From Stenogyne calaminthoides (lineage: Eukaryota; Streptophyta; Magnoliopsida; Lamiales; Lamiaceae): 64,000 nucleotides of DNA. How positions within the stretch are numbered: the first letter of the stretch is position 1; each line of letters starts with the position of its first letter. The notes beneath the pieces are model-generated. The model was not told the origin of the DNA, ran no database searches, and worked only from the letters and a program-made list of their open reading frames with translations. Shown in pieces: positions 24,711 to 35,990 of this stretch. The position numbers were made by a program, and so were the translations under genes. The DNA is taken from assembly GCA_037126765.1 (NCBI GenBank), contig JBBCBC010000001.1, positions 22,028,622 through 22,092,621 of the forward strand, read 5' to 3'.

Positions 24711-25012
24711 CTTGTGACCTTCTACATTGAAAGGTTACGGGAAATTTGTAAGCAACTCAAGAGCTCAAACTTATTATTGCAAGTTGAAGCACTCGAAAAA
24801 CCCAAGAATTCCCCAAGTGCTTTAAATCGAAGAGAGCTCATTCCACTAAGCCTAGCTTGATAAGATATATCCAAAGCTTAGTCGAGATATCCTAGCCTTT
24901 GCATTGTTCTTTATTGTAAAGGATATCTCATTCTAGTTGGAAACCAACCAAGAAACCCTAAACCCTTTAGAAGGTAGTTTGAGTGTGATTGTTGGTGAGA
25001 TTGGAGTTAGAA

Positions 25013-25230
25013 AGAGTGAGTAAACTACGAGGTAGTCGAAAAGCTCTAGAGAAGAAGTTAGTAAGCTACTTGTGGTAGTCCTGAAAGCTTGTGTGAGTTG
25101 AGTAAGTAAACTACAGAGGTAGTCGAAAGCTCAAGGTCGGGTTGAGTAAGTAAACTACGAGGGTAGTCGAAAAACTCGGTAGAAGTTGAGTAAGTAAACC
25201 ATGCAGGTAGTCGTAAAGCTCAAGGAAGTT
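25013..25230 (+). repeat. Tandem repeat of about 50 bp in the Sirevirus 5' LTR
   Basis: Four to five copies of a unit with GAGTAAGTAAACTACxxAGGTAGTC followed by xxAAAGCTC. The same array at 41101-41330 in the 3' LTR keeps the unit far more uniform (CTACAGAGGTAGTCAGAAAGCTC). It lies downstream of the TATA box, so it is in R/U5 and probably transcribed. Confidence 0.8.
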
Positions 25231-25810
25231 ATTAGTGAATTTCTCTGAAGAGATCGGGGAGAGTGGGCGTAGGAGCTTGAGTCTCCGAACCACTATAATC
25301 TGCTTTGTGTTCTTTGCTTTACGCTTTGCTTGATTTATCTTTGCATTCTTGTGTTTTGAAAGCATATTTTCATGACATTTCAGTTGGAATCAATCCACCG
25401 GTTGCATATAATTGAATCACACCTAATCACTATTCCATTAAAGGACGGTTTTTGAAGAAAAGCTTAAAACAAGTATAAACTAAGGGCCAACCATTCCGCA
25501 CATCCGAGTAGCTAGAACAGATAATTACCAAACCCGAACTTACTTTTACGAGGGTTCATGAAGTTAGTTATCGATCCAAGCAACTTCGGGATCTCTGAAA
25601 CTTCGAGGACTCGGTTGGGATTATCTCGAGGTATCTGAAAGCGGCTTCGGGATCACTTATCTCGGATAGACTTTGACTCGGAGCGATTTGTGCTTCTCGG
25701 GACCAAATCTTGAGACAACTTTGACCTCGATGAAAAAAGTTTTAAAAACCTTTTGAACACTTGTATTCCCCCATACACGTGTAAGACTCGTTTGTACCGG
25801 GACCAACAAG

Positions 25811-25822
25811 TGGTATCGAGGC
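25811..25822 (+). other. Primer-binding site of the Sirevirus-like element, altered
   Basis: TGGTATCGAGGC two bases after the LTR, where TGGTATCAGAGC is expected. The first seven bases match; CAGAGC reads CGAGGC. Confidence 0.78.
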
Positions 25823-25932
25823 GATGGTTCAACTTGACCACTGCTTTGTTGACCAAAGTTTTATTTTCTAAAAATACTTGTGGTCTATCTGAACTGATCA
25901 TATTTGCTGAATTCTTAAAAGACTCAGTTAAA

Positions 25933-28270
25933 ATGTCTTCTAAGAAACTTCCCATGTTCTCAGTGGAGAACTATGATTTATGGAGACTGAGAATGCAGGC
26001 TCACCTGTATTCTAAACATGAACGAATGTGGAGAGTGGTCTCTGAAGGGTCATTCCAATTTACTGTGGTGAATCCCAGAGGAACAGAAAATGAGAGAAGC
26101 AATCCTAGAGCAGAATTTCCTAAGTCTGATGACCAACTGACTCCTGAGGAGAGAAAGTTAGTCAATCTAGACTATATTGCTATAGACACACTATACAGTA
26201 CCATTGATGATGGTGTGATGGGAATGATTTCTCACTGCAATACTGCAAAAGAAATCTGGGATACACTAGCTGTAATGTGCCAAGGCACAGATCATATCAA
26301 GGAAAACAAACTTTCAGTTGCAATTGGAAAGTTTGATAGTTTTGAAATGTATGAAGGTGAATCTATTGACAAATTAGAAGTCAGATTCACTGGCATTATG
26401 AATGATCTAAATGCACTTGGTAAGAAATATCCACAGAGAGAAGTTGCATTGAAAATTCTTAGAGGTCTTTCTAAGAAATGGGATATACATGCAGTGGTGA
26501 TTGAAAACACCAAAAAAATTAATTCAATGCCATATCAACAAGTCTTCTCTGAGCTGAAGGCCTATGAGTTTGTAATTGATAAGAAATCTAAAAAAGGCTG
26601 ACAACAAAGATGATTCATCATCTAGTAAGAATGTGGCCTTTAAAGCCAAAGATAAAACCTGTAAAACTAGAAAGTCTGAGAACTCCCTTGCTAAAAATCA
26701 GGATGAGCTTGAGGATAAGCTAGCACTGATGGAAAGGAGGTTTGAAAGACTTAATAGTCGATATGGAAAATACAAAAATTATTACAGGAACCACAGGTAC
26801 CAGAAGAAACCTGAGGACAGATCAACTGAGAAGAAGAAGGACCTGAAAGCTGAGGGATCTTCATCCAGAAAGAAGGATTCCAAGTCCAAAGAAGAAAGTG
26901 ATCAGGATGATGATGCAAACATATGTTATAATTGCCAAAAGAAAGGTCACTTCCAGTATGATTGTCCAGATCTGAGTGCTAAGGAGAGAAGAGAAAGGCA
27001 AGCTAAAAGAGACAAGAAGTTCTCTAGCAAAAAGGCCATGGTTGCAGAAGAAGAACATTCTGAGGAGGGATCTAGCTCTTCAGATGAAATATTCTCAGAC
27101 AGTGAAAATGATGACATATGTCTGATGGCCATTGATGAGGTAAACTCTTCTTTCTCTGTTGTTGCTCCTACACTAGCACAAGAGTTGTCAAGTTCAACTG
27201 TAAATAGTCATTTTGACCTGATGGATTCTTTTGAGAGTCTAATGAAGGACTATGCTGTTTTACAAGAACTGCTAAATGAAACTCAAGAGCAGAATAAGGA
27301 ACTGAAGGTTGAAAATCTTAAATGGAAAGGCTCTAGCAATACTGAAATCACTTCTCAATTAATGGGAGCTACTGATGAACTGGATGTTCTGAAAGTACAA
27401 CTCTCAGAGAAAGAAAAGATGATAGTGACCCTAACTGAAAAGCTAGAGAAATCCACTGAAGAGATTCAGCTGATCAGAACTAAGTTCAATGACCTCTCTG
27501 AGAAGCATGAAACTCTACAGAACTATGAGGATAGTGCGCAGAAGAAGATAACTCTATTGAATACTGCATCTAAAGTAATAGATGAAATTCAGAGTTACCA
27601 AAGATCTGCCACTATAAAATTTGGATTGGGATACATTCTAGGGGGAACCTCACAAGGTCATCTGAATGCTGCATCAAGTAGCAAGAAGACAATCTTTGTA
27701 AAACCAGTGGCACCTACACTTCAAACTGAAGAAATGCCCAAGGTTGTAGACAAGGGAAAAGGACCCATGGTTTCAGTAAAACTGAATGATCAGGTAGGAA
27801 AGCCCAAACCTCAGGTGAAGGCTAGAAAACCTGAGCACTCAGTTGGAAAATTTCAGGCAAGTACTTCTAAGCCTCAGGCTAAAAATGCAAACCTGAAAGG
27901 ATCTACACTGAACCATCAGAGGAATCTTCAGAAGAGAAACACTCAGCAGAGACATTCTCAACTGAAGAGACCAAGTCCTCAGTATACTGAAAGACCAAAA
28001 TTTCAGTACAGGCAACCTGAACCCCACTTGCCTAAGGGTAAAGGTTACCTGAACCCGAGTCAACAAAGATTCAGACCAGCTGCACAAAAGTTAAAGCAAA
28101 TGAACAAAAGGCCTGAACCAAAGAAAAAATCAAAAGCCCATGTTCATGCTAAGGCTAGCACTCATACACAGGAAACTGCTAAGGCACCCAGAGTAGTAAA
28201 TGTGTATGTAGATGTTTATAGAAGACAGATCAACCACTCTAAAGTGATTAGAGTTGTCAGGCAAATTTGA
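25933..28270 (+). pseudogene. Sirevirus-type Gag (one frameshift)
   Basis: Starts MSSKKLPMFSVENYDLWRLR at 25933, the UBN2/DUF4219-type capsid start, with EIWDTLAVMCQGTDHIKENK and LKILRGLSKKWDIHAVVIE. The frame ends at 26601, but the next frame overlaps and continues to 28270. The switch lies at the A6 run 26590-26595, so one extra A explains the break. The second part has a Lys/Glu-rich segment, a CCHC zinc knuckle (CYNCQKKGHFQYDC, 26924-26965), acidic SDSEND-rich sequence, a predicted coiled coil (about 27200-27600) and a basic, Gln-rich tail. Together about 780 residues, long for copia but typical of Sireviruses. It would assemble the virus-like particle in the cytoplasm. Confidence 0.88.
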
Positions 28271-28831
28271 ATTCCGAAAGGTACAACTAACCTTGTAGGA
28301 CCCTACACAAGTTGGGTACCTAAGAATTGATCTATTTTTCAGGAGGAAAACAAGGGCACTGAGCTGATTAAAGATCACATAGCACTGATGAGCAGAGATG
28401 AAAAAGCCCCTGATGTATGGTATCTTGACAGTGGATGCTCAAGACATATGACAGGATTCAAGAAGATAATCAGTGACTATGTTGAACAAAGAGGCCCTCA
28501 GATCACTTTTGGAGATAACTCCAAGGGACAGACTGAAGGATATGGAACTTTGGAAATCGACTCAGTTCATATCCATGGTGTTTCATATGTATCTGGATTG
28601 AAGCATAACTTGCTCTCAATAAGCCAATTCTGTGATAAAGGTTTTAATGTTGAGTTCTCTAAGAACTTATGTTATGTGAAAGATAATATCTCACAGAAAG
28701 TATTACTGACTGGTACTAGAAAAGGAAATGTGTATCTTGCTGATTGGAGTTCAACTCCTAAAGATACATATTTTGTTGCTAAATGTTCCACAGATACCAG
28801 TTGATTATGGCATAAAAGGATGAATCACCTG
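28271..28831 (+). pseudogene. Sirevirus protease and start of pre-integrase region
   Basis: After the Gag stop, another frame gives TTNLVGPYTSWVPKN followed by a stop (28327-28329). The open frame 28388-28804 starts MSRDEKAPDVWYLDSGCSRHMTG, with the aspartic protease active site DSG, then LKHNLLSISQFCDKGFNVEF and VYLADWSS of the gag-pre-integrase domain. A TGA at 28802-28804 is followed by LWHKRMNHL, the first HxxxH half of the integrase zinc site, where element D inserted. Confidence 0.85.
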
Positions 28832-30515
28832 TGTTGATCCCGATTTGAAAACCCATTTTGATCGTGCGGAAGCAAACATTTCAGTTCGATGCATATAAAA
28901 CAGGGGTGAGGGAAGAGTGATTCCAGATTTTTCACTTTTAAGCTCATGTGTGTTGTTTTGCTTATAATAGAATGCATATGACAAGTATAAACATAAAGCA
29001 GTAAATAACACACGATTTTATAGCGGTTCGGAGTCCAACTCCTACATCCACTCTTCCCTATCATAAGGGGCACCTACTAAACCAACAGGACTTAGTTTAA
29101 CGTGTTAGTCCAACACCCAACAAATGTTTACCGAGTTCACACTCAAACGAGACTTATCACCCTCACGGGATTGCCTACCCTCCCTTTCGGGATTGCTAGA
29201 TGTTTACCGAGTTCACACTCACCTACAAACTTAACCGACCCACTGGTTTGGGTAAAGGTTTGTTTGGTTTCCAACTAGGTTGAGATTTTCCCTTACATTT
29301 GTTTAGCCTCAATGCTAAGGATGGGAAAATCTCTCTAAGCTTAGGATACATCGTGGGTTGCTTAGATTGGGTTCTAGAACACTCTTGAATATATGTGTGT
29401 ATTTCTTTCTCTGTGTTCTATGGTGGGAATGCTAGATGGTTTGGCTTGATGGATGTTTCACGCATTTTTCCACACCTGATAATGAGGGAAGAACTTGTAT
29501 TTATGGTGTGGATTTGAATGTTACCGTTGGAAGGAGTCACATTCAAATCCATACTTTTCTCAACTTTTTGCGACTTTTCCCAGTGGTTGTCTTCCTCTCA
29601 TTGGTCCACGTCAATTTGAATCTAACTATTTATATTCTTGAGTTATGCGATCCTCGGCTTCTTCAAACTTCGAGCTTCCTTGGACTCGGGATTCTTGATT
29701 CAAATGGACTTCTCTTCAATGGACCTTATGTCGATCGGGCATCTTGACACTCGAAGCTCTCGAGTTCAAATCTTCTGAATTCGGACATCCCGACCTCAGT
29801 CACTAGCTTTTCGAGCTAACCGATCATCGGCGTTCGATTCTCGGTGAATATAAAATTTCGATTGACTTCTCTTACGATGACTTCTTTCCCGATCGGTATC
29901 TGATTTACGGTTTCGATATCTCGATTTCTTCTCTCGATCTGATCGGCTCACATGATCGGTCGATTATAGCATCAGTCGACATATCGGTTTATCTGCATCG
30001 ATTAGTACATCATGTTAGCATATTAGGTTAGCATATCAGTTTAGCACATCTGATCTCAATCACGTCTGATCTTGATCATCTGCTCATCTTCATATCCGAT
30101 CTCGATCACGTCTGATATCGATCAGTCTCATCTGCTCATCTTTTGATCTACAACCTTCTCTTACGATCTTACGGTCGGTTTCTTTCGATCGGCTTATGCG
30201 CTCTTGATCACCGGATCGGCTCGTGCATTTTTCGATCGGGTCATCCGGTCATCGATCTTCGATCGGTGGCTTAGCTTTTCTTCTCTTCTGATTTTGCTCA
30301 GCTCATCAGTTAACTCCGGAACTCATCTTACTCATCTGATCTCGATCAGTCTCATCTGCAGCCTCGCCTGATCTCGATCATCTTCGTCTGATTTTTGTGA
30401 GTTCCCCCTCAATTTGTTCTCTCGTTCTCCCTCAACTTGTTATCTGTAGATTAGCTTCAAAAATACAAGTTGATAATGTTTTGGCATAATTCATCAAAAC
30501 TAAAATATCCCAACA
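28832..30515 (-). repeat. 3' LTR of element D
   Basis: TGTTGATCCCGATTTG..ATATCCCAACA, 1684 bp. Its left part repeats ATGTTTACCGAGTTCACACTCA twice (29124-29225). Positions 29800-30400 are unusually dense in GATC/CGAT words. The TATA-equivalent is CCATAAATAC on the minus strand near 29499-29508. Confidence 0.93.
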
Positions 30516-30745
30516 GTTTCCCCCTTTTTGATAATGACGCCAAAACATTAGAATATATGCATTTACAGAGATCGGGTTAATGTTTAACAAGATCAGTTCA
30601 GATGGTCACATTGAAAACAGTGATATTTTGAACTCCCGCTCTGATACCAATTGATGGTATCAGATCAGAGACATGTTTTAAAAAAGATCAACTCAGGCGA
30701 TCACATTGAAAAGGTGATCTTTTGAGCACCGGCTCTGATACCAAT
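30516..30745 (-). other. Interior of element D: polypurine tract, duplicated primer region
   Basis: 30517-30530 reads TTTCCCCCTTTTTG, the complement of an AAAAAGGGGGAAA tract. The primer site TGGTATCAGAGC (minus strand) is at 30732-30743, two bases from the right LTR. A second complete copy is at 30638-30649, within a duplicated block (about 30590-30652 and 30683-30746: GATCA..TCACATTGAAAA..CTCTGATACCAATT). The upstream copy is followed by TTGATGGTATCAGATCAGAG, giving a near-palindrome of the primer site. Confidence 0.85.
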
Positions 30746-32434
30746 TATTGGTCCCGATTTGAAAACCCATTTTGATCGTGCGAAAGCAAACATTTCAGTT
30801 CGATGCATATAAAACAGGGGTGAGGGAAGAGTGATTCCAGATTTTTCACTTTTAAGCTCATGTGTGTTGTTTTGCTTATAATAGAATGCATATGACAAGT
30901 ATAAACATAAAGCAGTAAATAACACACGATTTTATAGTGGTTCGGAGTCCAACTCCTACATCCACTCTTCCCTATCATCAGGGGCACCTACTAAACCAAC
31001 AGGACTTAGTTTAACGTGTTAGTCCAACACCCAACAGATGTTTACCGAGTTCACACTCAAACGGGACTTATCACCCTCACGGGATTGCCTACCCTCCCTT
31101 TCGGGATTGCCAGATGTTTACCGAGTTCACACTCACCTACAAACTTAACTGACCCACTGGTTTGGGTAAAGGTTTGTTTGGTTTCCAACTAGGTTGAGAT
31201 TTTCCCTTACATTTGTTTAGCCTCAATGCTAAGGATGGGAAAATCTCTCTAAGCTTAGGATACATCGTGGGTTGCTTAGATTGGGTTCTAGAACACTCTT
31301 GAATATATGTGTGTATTTCTTTCTCTGTGTTCTATGGTGGGAATGCTAGATGGTTTGGCTTGATGGATGTTTCACGCATTTTTCCACACCTGATAATGAG
31401 GGAAGAACTTGTATTTATAGTGTGGATTTGAATGTTACCGTTGGAAGGAGTCACATTCAAATCCATACTTTTCTGTAGCTTTTTGCGGCTTTTCGGTGGT
31501 TGTCTTCATCTCATTGGTCCACGTCCAAATTTGAATCTAATGACTATATTCTTGAGATTGTCGATCCTCGGCTTCTTCAAACTCGAGCTTCCTTGGACTC
31601 GGGATTCTTGATTCAATGGACTTCTCTTGGCGGACCTTATCGTCGGGCATCTTGACACTCGAACTTCTTGAGTTCAAATCTTCCGAATTCGGACATCCCC
31701 TCCTCGGTCACTAGCTTTTCGAGCTAACCGATCATCGCCAGCGTTTTTGATTCTCGGTGAATATGGCTTCGGATGACTTCTCTTACGATGACTTCTTTCG
31801 ATCCGGTATCACAGATTTACGGTTTTCGATATCGATTTCTTCTCTTTGATCGATCGGCTCACATGATCGGATCGATATAGCATCAGTCGGCATATCGGTT
31901 TATCGTATCAGATTAGTACATCATGTTAGCATATTAGGTTAGCATATCAGTTTAGAACATCTGATCTCAATCACGTCTGATCTTGATCATCTGCTCATCT
32001 TCATATCCGATCTCGATCATGTCTGATCTCGATCAGTCTCATCTGCTCCTCTTTTGATCTGCAACCTTCTCTTACGATCTTACGGTCGGTTTCTTTTCGA
32101 TCGGCTTATGCGCTCTTCTTGATCACCGGATCGGCTAAATCTGCATTTTACGATCGGGTCATCTGGTCATCGATCTTCCGATCGGTGGCTTAGCTTTTCT
32201 TCTCTTCTGATTTTGCTCAGCTCATCAGTTAACTCCGGAACTCATCTTACTCATCTGATCTCGATCAATCTCATCTGCAGCCTCGCCTGATCTCGATCAT
32301 CTTCGTCTGATTTTTGTGAGTTCCCCCTCAATTTGTTCTCTCGTTCCCCCTCAACTTGTTATCTGTAGATTAGCTTCAAAAATACAAGTTGATAATGTTT
32401 TGGCATAATTCATCAAAACTAAAATATCCCAACA
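30746..32434 (-). repeat. 5' LTR of element D
   Basis: Starts TATTGGTCCCG (inner edge TG changed to TA) and ends CCCAACA, 1689 bp. Highly similar to the left copy to about 31500, then with small mismatches clustered at CGA/TCGG/CTGA words up to about 32170. A CTATAAATAC box lies on the minus strand at 31411-31420. Confidence 0.93.
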
Positions 32435-33645
32435 ACCTGAATTTCAATACCCTGAATAAGCTTGCAAGATTAGCTCTTGTGAGAGGGTTGCTTAATGAAA
32501 TGTTCAGTAAGGAACATATTTGTGATGCATGCCAAAAAGGAAAACAAATTAGAGCATCATTTAAAAGCAAAGTAGATGTTTCTACTGAAAGAATACTTCA
32601 GTTGTTACATATGGATCTTTTTGCTCCTATAACGCCAGTGAGCACCAATGGCAGGAAATACACACTAGTAGTAGTTGATGACTACTCAAGATATACTTGG
32701 GTCATATTCTTACTCAGTAAGAAAGAGACTTCGACAAAGCTGCCAGAATTACTGAAAAGACTCAGTATTGAGAAAAACCTGAGTGTGGTCAAAATCAGAT
32801 CTGACAAGGGAACTGAATTTATAAATCATATTATATTTGATTATTGTGCAGCAAATGGAATTTCTCATGAAACATCAGCTGCAAGGACCTCTCAACAAAA
32901 TGGTGTTCTTTGAAAGAAGAACAGGGACTCAAAAGAAGTTCTGCAAGGACAATGATAGTGAAGGTGATATTCCTAAAAGATTTTGAAATTTGAAGTCACC
33001 TCAACACCGCATGCTATTCTCGTAAACGGATCCATCTTGACCAAGAGTCAAGGCAAAACACCCTATGAGCTTTGGAATGAAAGGAAGCCTCTTGTTTCTT
33101 TCTTTTCGTGTGTTTGGTTGCAAGTGTTTCATACACAATAATGGTAAAGATCGATTGAAAACATTTGATAGTAAAAGGCGATGAAGGAATATTCTTAGGA
33201 TCAAGAAAAACTTTCGGAGTTTACAAATCAGAGAACTCTTATTGTGGAGGAAACACCTCATGTTGTTTTTTGATTAATCTACTTGTGTTCGGAAGAAACA
33301 GAACATGATCGTAAGAAGAACCCGACCAAGAGGATCATCAGATTAAGCCCGAAAAAGAATGACAAATCATCCAATTTTGAACACGAAAAGAAGAAGTTAG
33401 TCACATTCTATGATTGGAGTGACTCAGATTCAGATAAAGAAGTTCAGGATGGAACTCAGGAAAGTCAACACACCAAAGGTGACCAATCTGAACAGACACC
33501 AGTTCAGACTCAGGTATGTAATGCCAATGAAGATGTGGTCGCAGCTGAGGCAAATTCTGAATCTATCAACCAAAGGGGAACAAATGTCTCGACAATGTTC
33601 GAATAAATTTCCCACGAGGAAGATGATTCCCTTTCTCCTTTTCTG
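32435..33645 (+). pseudogene. Sirevirus integrase and linker
   Basis: Continues from LWHKRMNHL: LNFNTLNKLARLALVRGL, then ICDACQKGKQ (CxxC of the zinc site), LLHMDLFAP (Asp), VVDDYSRYTWVIF (Asp) and TSQQNGV (start of the Glu helix), where the frame stops at 32911. From 32914 to 33280 the continuation is scrambled across frames but recognisable (ILTKSQGKTPYELWNE, FGCKCFIHNNGKDRLKTF). The Ser/Asp-rich linker follows at 33283-33606 (RIIRLSPKKND). Many errors between 32910 and 33300 sit where CAG or CTG codons would be expected. Confidence 0.85.
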
Positions 33646-35339
33646 TTGTTCCCTGAGTTTACTGAATTAACTGAACCTAACATTTTAAATGTTGAGGATA
33701 CTATTGAAGGGGGAACATCTAGAAGAAGATGGTTAGATAATCATCCTACAAGTCAGATTGTGGGTGATCTAACTGAAGGTGTCAAAACAAGAAGGTTCCA
33801 TGGTGAGAGTGCACTATTCCGCTGCTTCCTATCAGAGAAAGAGCCTACTGAGATTGATGAAGCTCTACAAGATTCTCATTGGATTACTGCTATGCAAGAT
33901 GAGCTGAATCAATTCTCAAGAAATGAAGTATGGGAGCTAGTGGATAGACCTAAAAGGCACAATGTCATTGGAACCAAGTGGGTATTTAAGAATAAAAGAG
34001 ATGAAAACAACAACATTGTAAGAAAAAAGGCAAGGCTAGTTGCACAAGGTTATTCCCAAGAAGAAGGCTTGGATTATGATGAAACCTTTGCACCTGTTGC
34101 AAGACTAGAAGCCATCAGATTGTTTCTTGCATATGCTTCCCACATGAAGTTCACAGTCTATCAAATGAATGTGAAAAGTGCATTTCTGAACGGTGTGCTT
34201 AAAGAAGAGGTTTATATAGAACAACCTCCTGGTTTCAAACAAAATGACCAAGTTTATAGGCTCAGAAAAGCTTTGTATGGTCTTAAACAAGCACCCAGAG
34301 CATGGTATGATACTCTTTCTCAGTTTCTTGCTGACCATGGTTTTGTCAAAGGAACTGTTGATAGAACTCTGTTCAGGATAGAAGATGGGGAAGATATCTT
34401 ACTGTTTCAGATATATGTTGATGATATCATTTTTGGATCTCCAAACCATCAGCTGTGTGAAAAGTTTTCAACACTGATGAAAGACAAGTTTGAGATGTCA
34501 ATGATGGGAGAGATGAATTTCTTTCTAGGTCTTCAAGTGAAACAATCAAAGGAAGGAATCTTCATCAACCAGGCAAAGTACACCAGAGATCTGATTGCCA
34601 AATACGGTGTACAGAATTGCAATGCAGTTAGAATTCCCATGAATACTAACTACAAGATGGATCCTGATTCTGAAGGCAAATCAGTGAGTCATAATGATTA
34701 TAGAGGAATCATTGGATCATTTCTCTATCTCACAGCAAGTAGGCCGGATATAACATTTGCTGTTGGGATATGTGCAAGATACCAAGCTAATCCTAAGGCT
34801 AGTCACATGGAGGTTGCCAAAAAGATACTAAAGTATCTTAAGGGCACAATGAATAGAGGATTATGGTATCCAACTGATGATAACCTTGAATTAACTGGTT
34901 ACTCAGATGCTGATTATGGAGGTTGCAGAATTGACAGGAAGTCCACTACAGGAACTTGTCAATTTCTTGGAAGTAAGCTGATATCTTGGTTTTCGAAGAA
35001 ACAGACCTCAGTAGCAACCAGTACTACTGAAGCTGAATACATGGCTGCAGGAAGCTGCTGTGCACAGATTCTTTGGCTCAGACAACAATTAAGGGATTAT
35101 AAAGTTGTAGCCAATGAAGTACCAATATTTTGTCACAATAATAGTGCCATTGCTATTTCACAAAATCCGGTATTGCACACCAGATGAAAGCATGTGGATA
35201 TCAGACATCACTTCATCAGAGATCATGTCGAGAAAAAGGACATAAGGATGGAGAAAATTCATACTGATAAGCAGAGAGCTGATATCTTGACTAAACCTTT
35301 GGCTGAATCAAGATTTCAGGAACTATAAGTTGAATTAGG
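33646..35339 (+). pseudogene. Sirevirus reverse transcriptase and RNase H
   Basis: Open for 513 codons (33646-35187). NEVWELVDRP, TKWVFKNKRDENNNIVRKKARLV-type N-terminus, then motif A reading YQMNVKSAFLNG and the active site IYVDDIIFGS. RNase H begins YSDADYGGCRIDRKSTTGT and contains STTEAEYMAAGSCC and FCHNNSAIAIS. In copia RTs motif A normally has QMDVKSAFL, so the first catalytic Asp is Asn here. A TGA at 35185-35187 precedes KHVDIRHHFIRDHVE and ILTKPLAESRF, the normal RNase H end. The most intact coding block in the window, yet inactive by its own residues. Confidence 0.92.
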
Positions 35340-35990
35340 GATGTTGGATCCAGGTGTATAGAGTAAAATCTGAAAAATTGAAGATTTTCAGATGCATGAA
35401 GTTTTCTCAGAATTTTACTGAGAAACTCAGGATAAAATGGAAATACTGAACTGAGTCTCAGGAAACTCAGATTTACTGAAGGTCAGTACTCAGTAGCATA
35501 CTGAACCCATTCAGTACTCAGTATCGTACTGACATTTTATCAAGGTCAATACTCAATAAGACTAATAGAGGGAAATTAGTCTGAAGAAGTAATGACTCAA
35601 GCGACTCATTTATTGCTTAAGTGAAACTCAGTAATCATTCGCAATAAATACAAAACACCTGAGGAATGTTTTTGGGCGGGATCTTTGAAATTCCGAAGAA
35701 GGTCAACAGTCATTAAATGCTCTGTTACATTTAATCACCAATGAAGTTAAAATGGCGGCTTACTTTTCGGGGATCGACCTTTCACATACCCGATTAATCG
35801 TGGATTAATCTTAATCGTTGCTTTTCACCTAACCGGTACAACTTCCCACGATCTCAAGCTATTTAATCCCTTGAAAGCCAAGCACGAAGAAGAAGCGCTC
35901 CATTTAATCCGATTGGCGAAACTGGCGAACCTCGTCACGAATTGACCAGAGCAGGAGTATGCTCGCGAGGTAATAGAGTTTATTGCAAAT
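35340..35990 (+). other. Spacer between pol and env-like region
   Basis: No open frame of note. Positions 35400-35560 are filled with short repeats of CAGTACTCAGTA and ACTGAAxCTCAG words. Sireviruses often have such a repeat-bearing spacer between pol and the env-like frame. Confidence 0.55.

Larger units (their letters stand above)
23746..25808 (+). repeat. 5' LTR of the Sirevirus-like element
   Basis: TGTTGGGAGATG..GGGACCAACA, 2063 bp. TATAAATA is at 24703-24710. It contains an array of TCAAGACTC/ATCGAGATATCAAG repeats (23990-24200) and a tandem GTAAGTAAACTAC..AGTCxxAAGCTC array (25013-25230). Compared with the 3' LTR it has few CAG/CTG triplets, replaced by CG, CGG or CCG. Confidence 0.94.
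28832..32434 (-). mobile_element. Internally deleted LTR element (element D), 230-bp interior
   Basis: Perfect TSD ACCTG at 28827-28831 and 32435-32439; removing the insertion rejoins the integrase zinc-binding region. Two 1.68-kb LTRs flank only 230 bp with no coding capacity. The interior has a minus-strand polypurine tract beside the left LTR and a tRNA-Met primer site beside the right LTR, so the element is minus oriented. It is neither a classical TRIM (LTRs too long) nor a LARD (interior too short). It is probably a non-autonomous derivative of a Sirevirus-like parent, given the shared A5G5A3-type tract. Confidence 0.92.

Noticed and set aside
29436..29747. 103-codon frame in the element D LTR
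   Set aside because: Inside an LTR, not conserved in the second LTR because of small indels.
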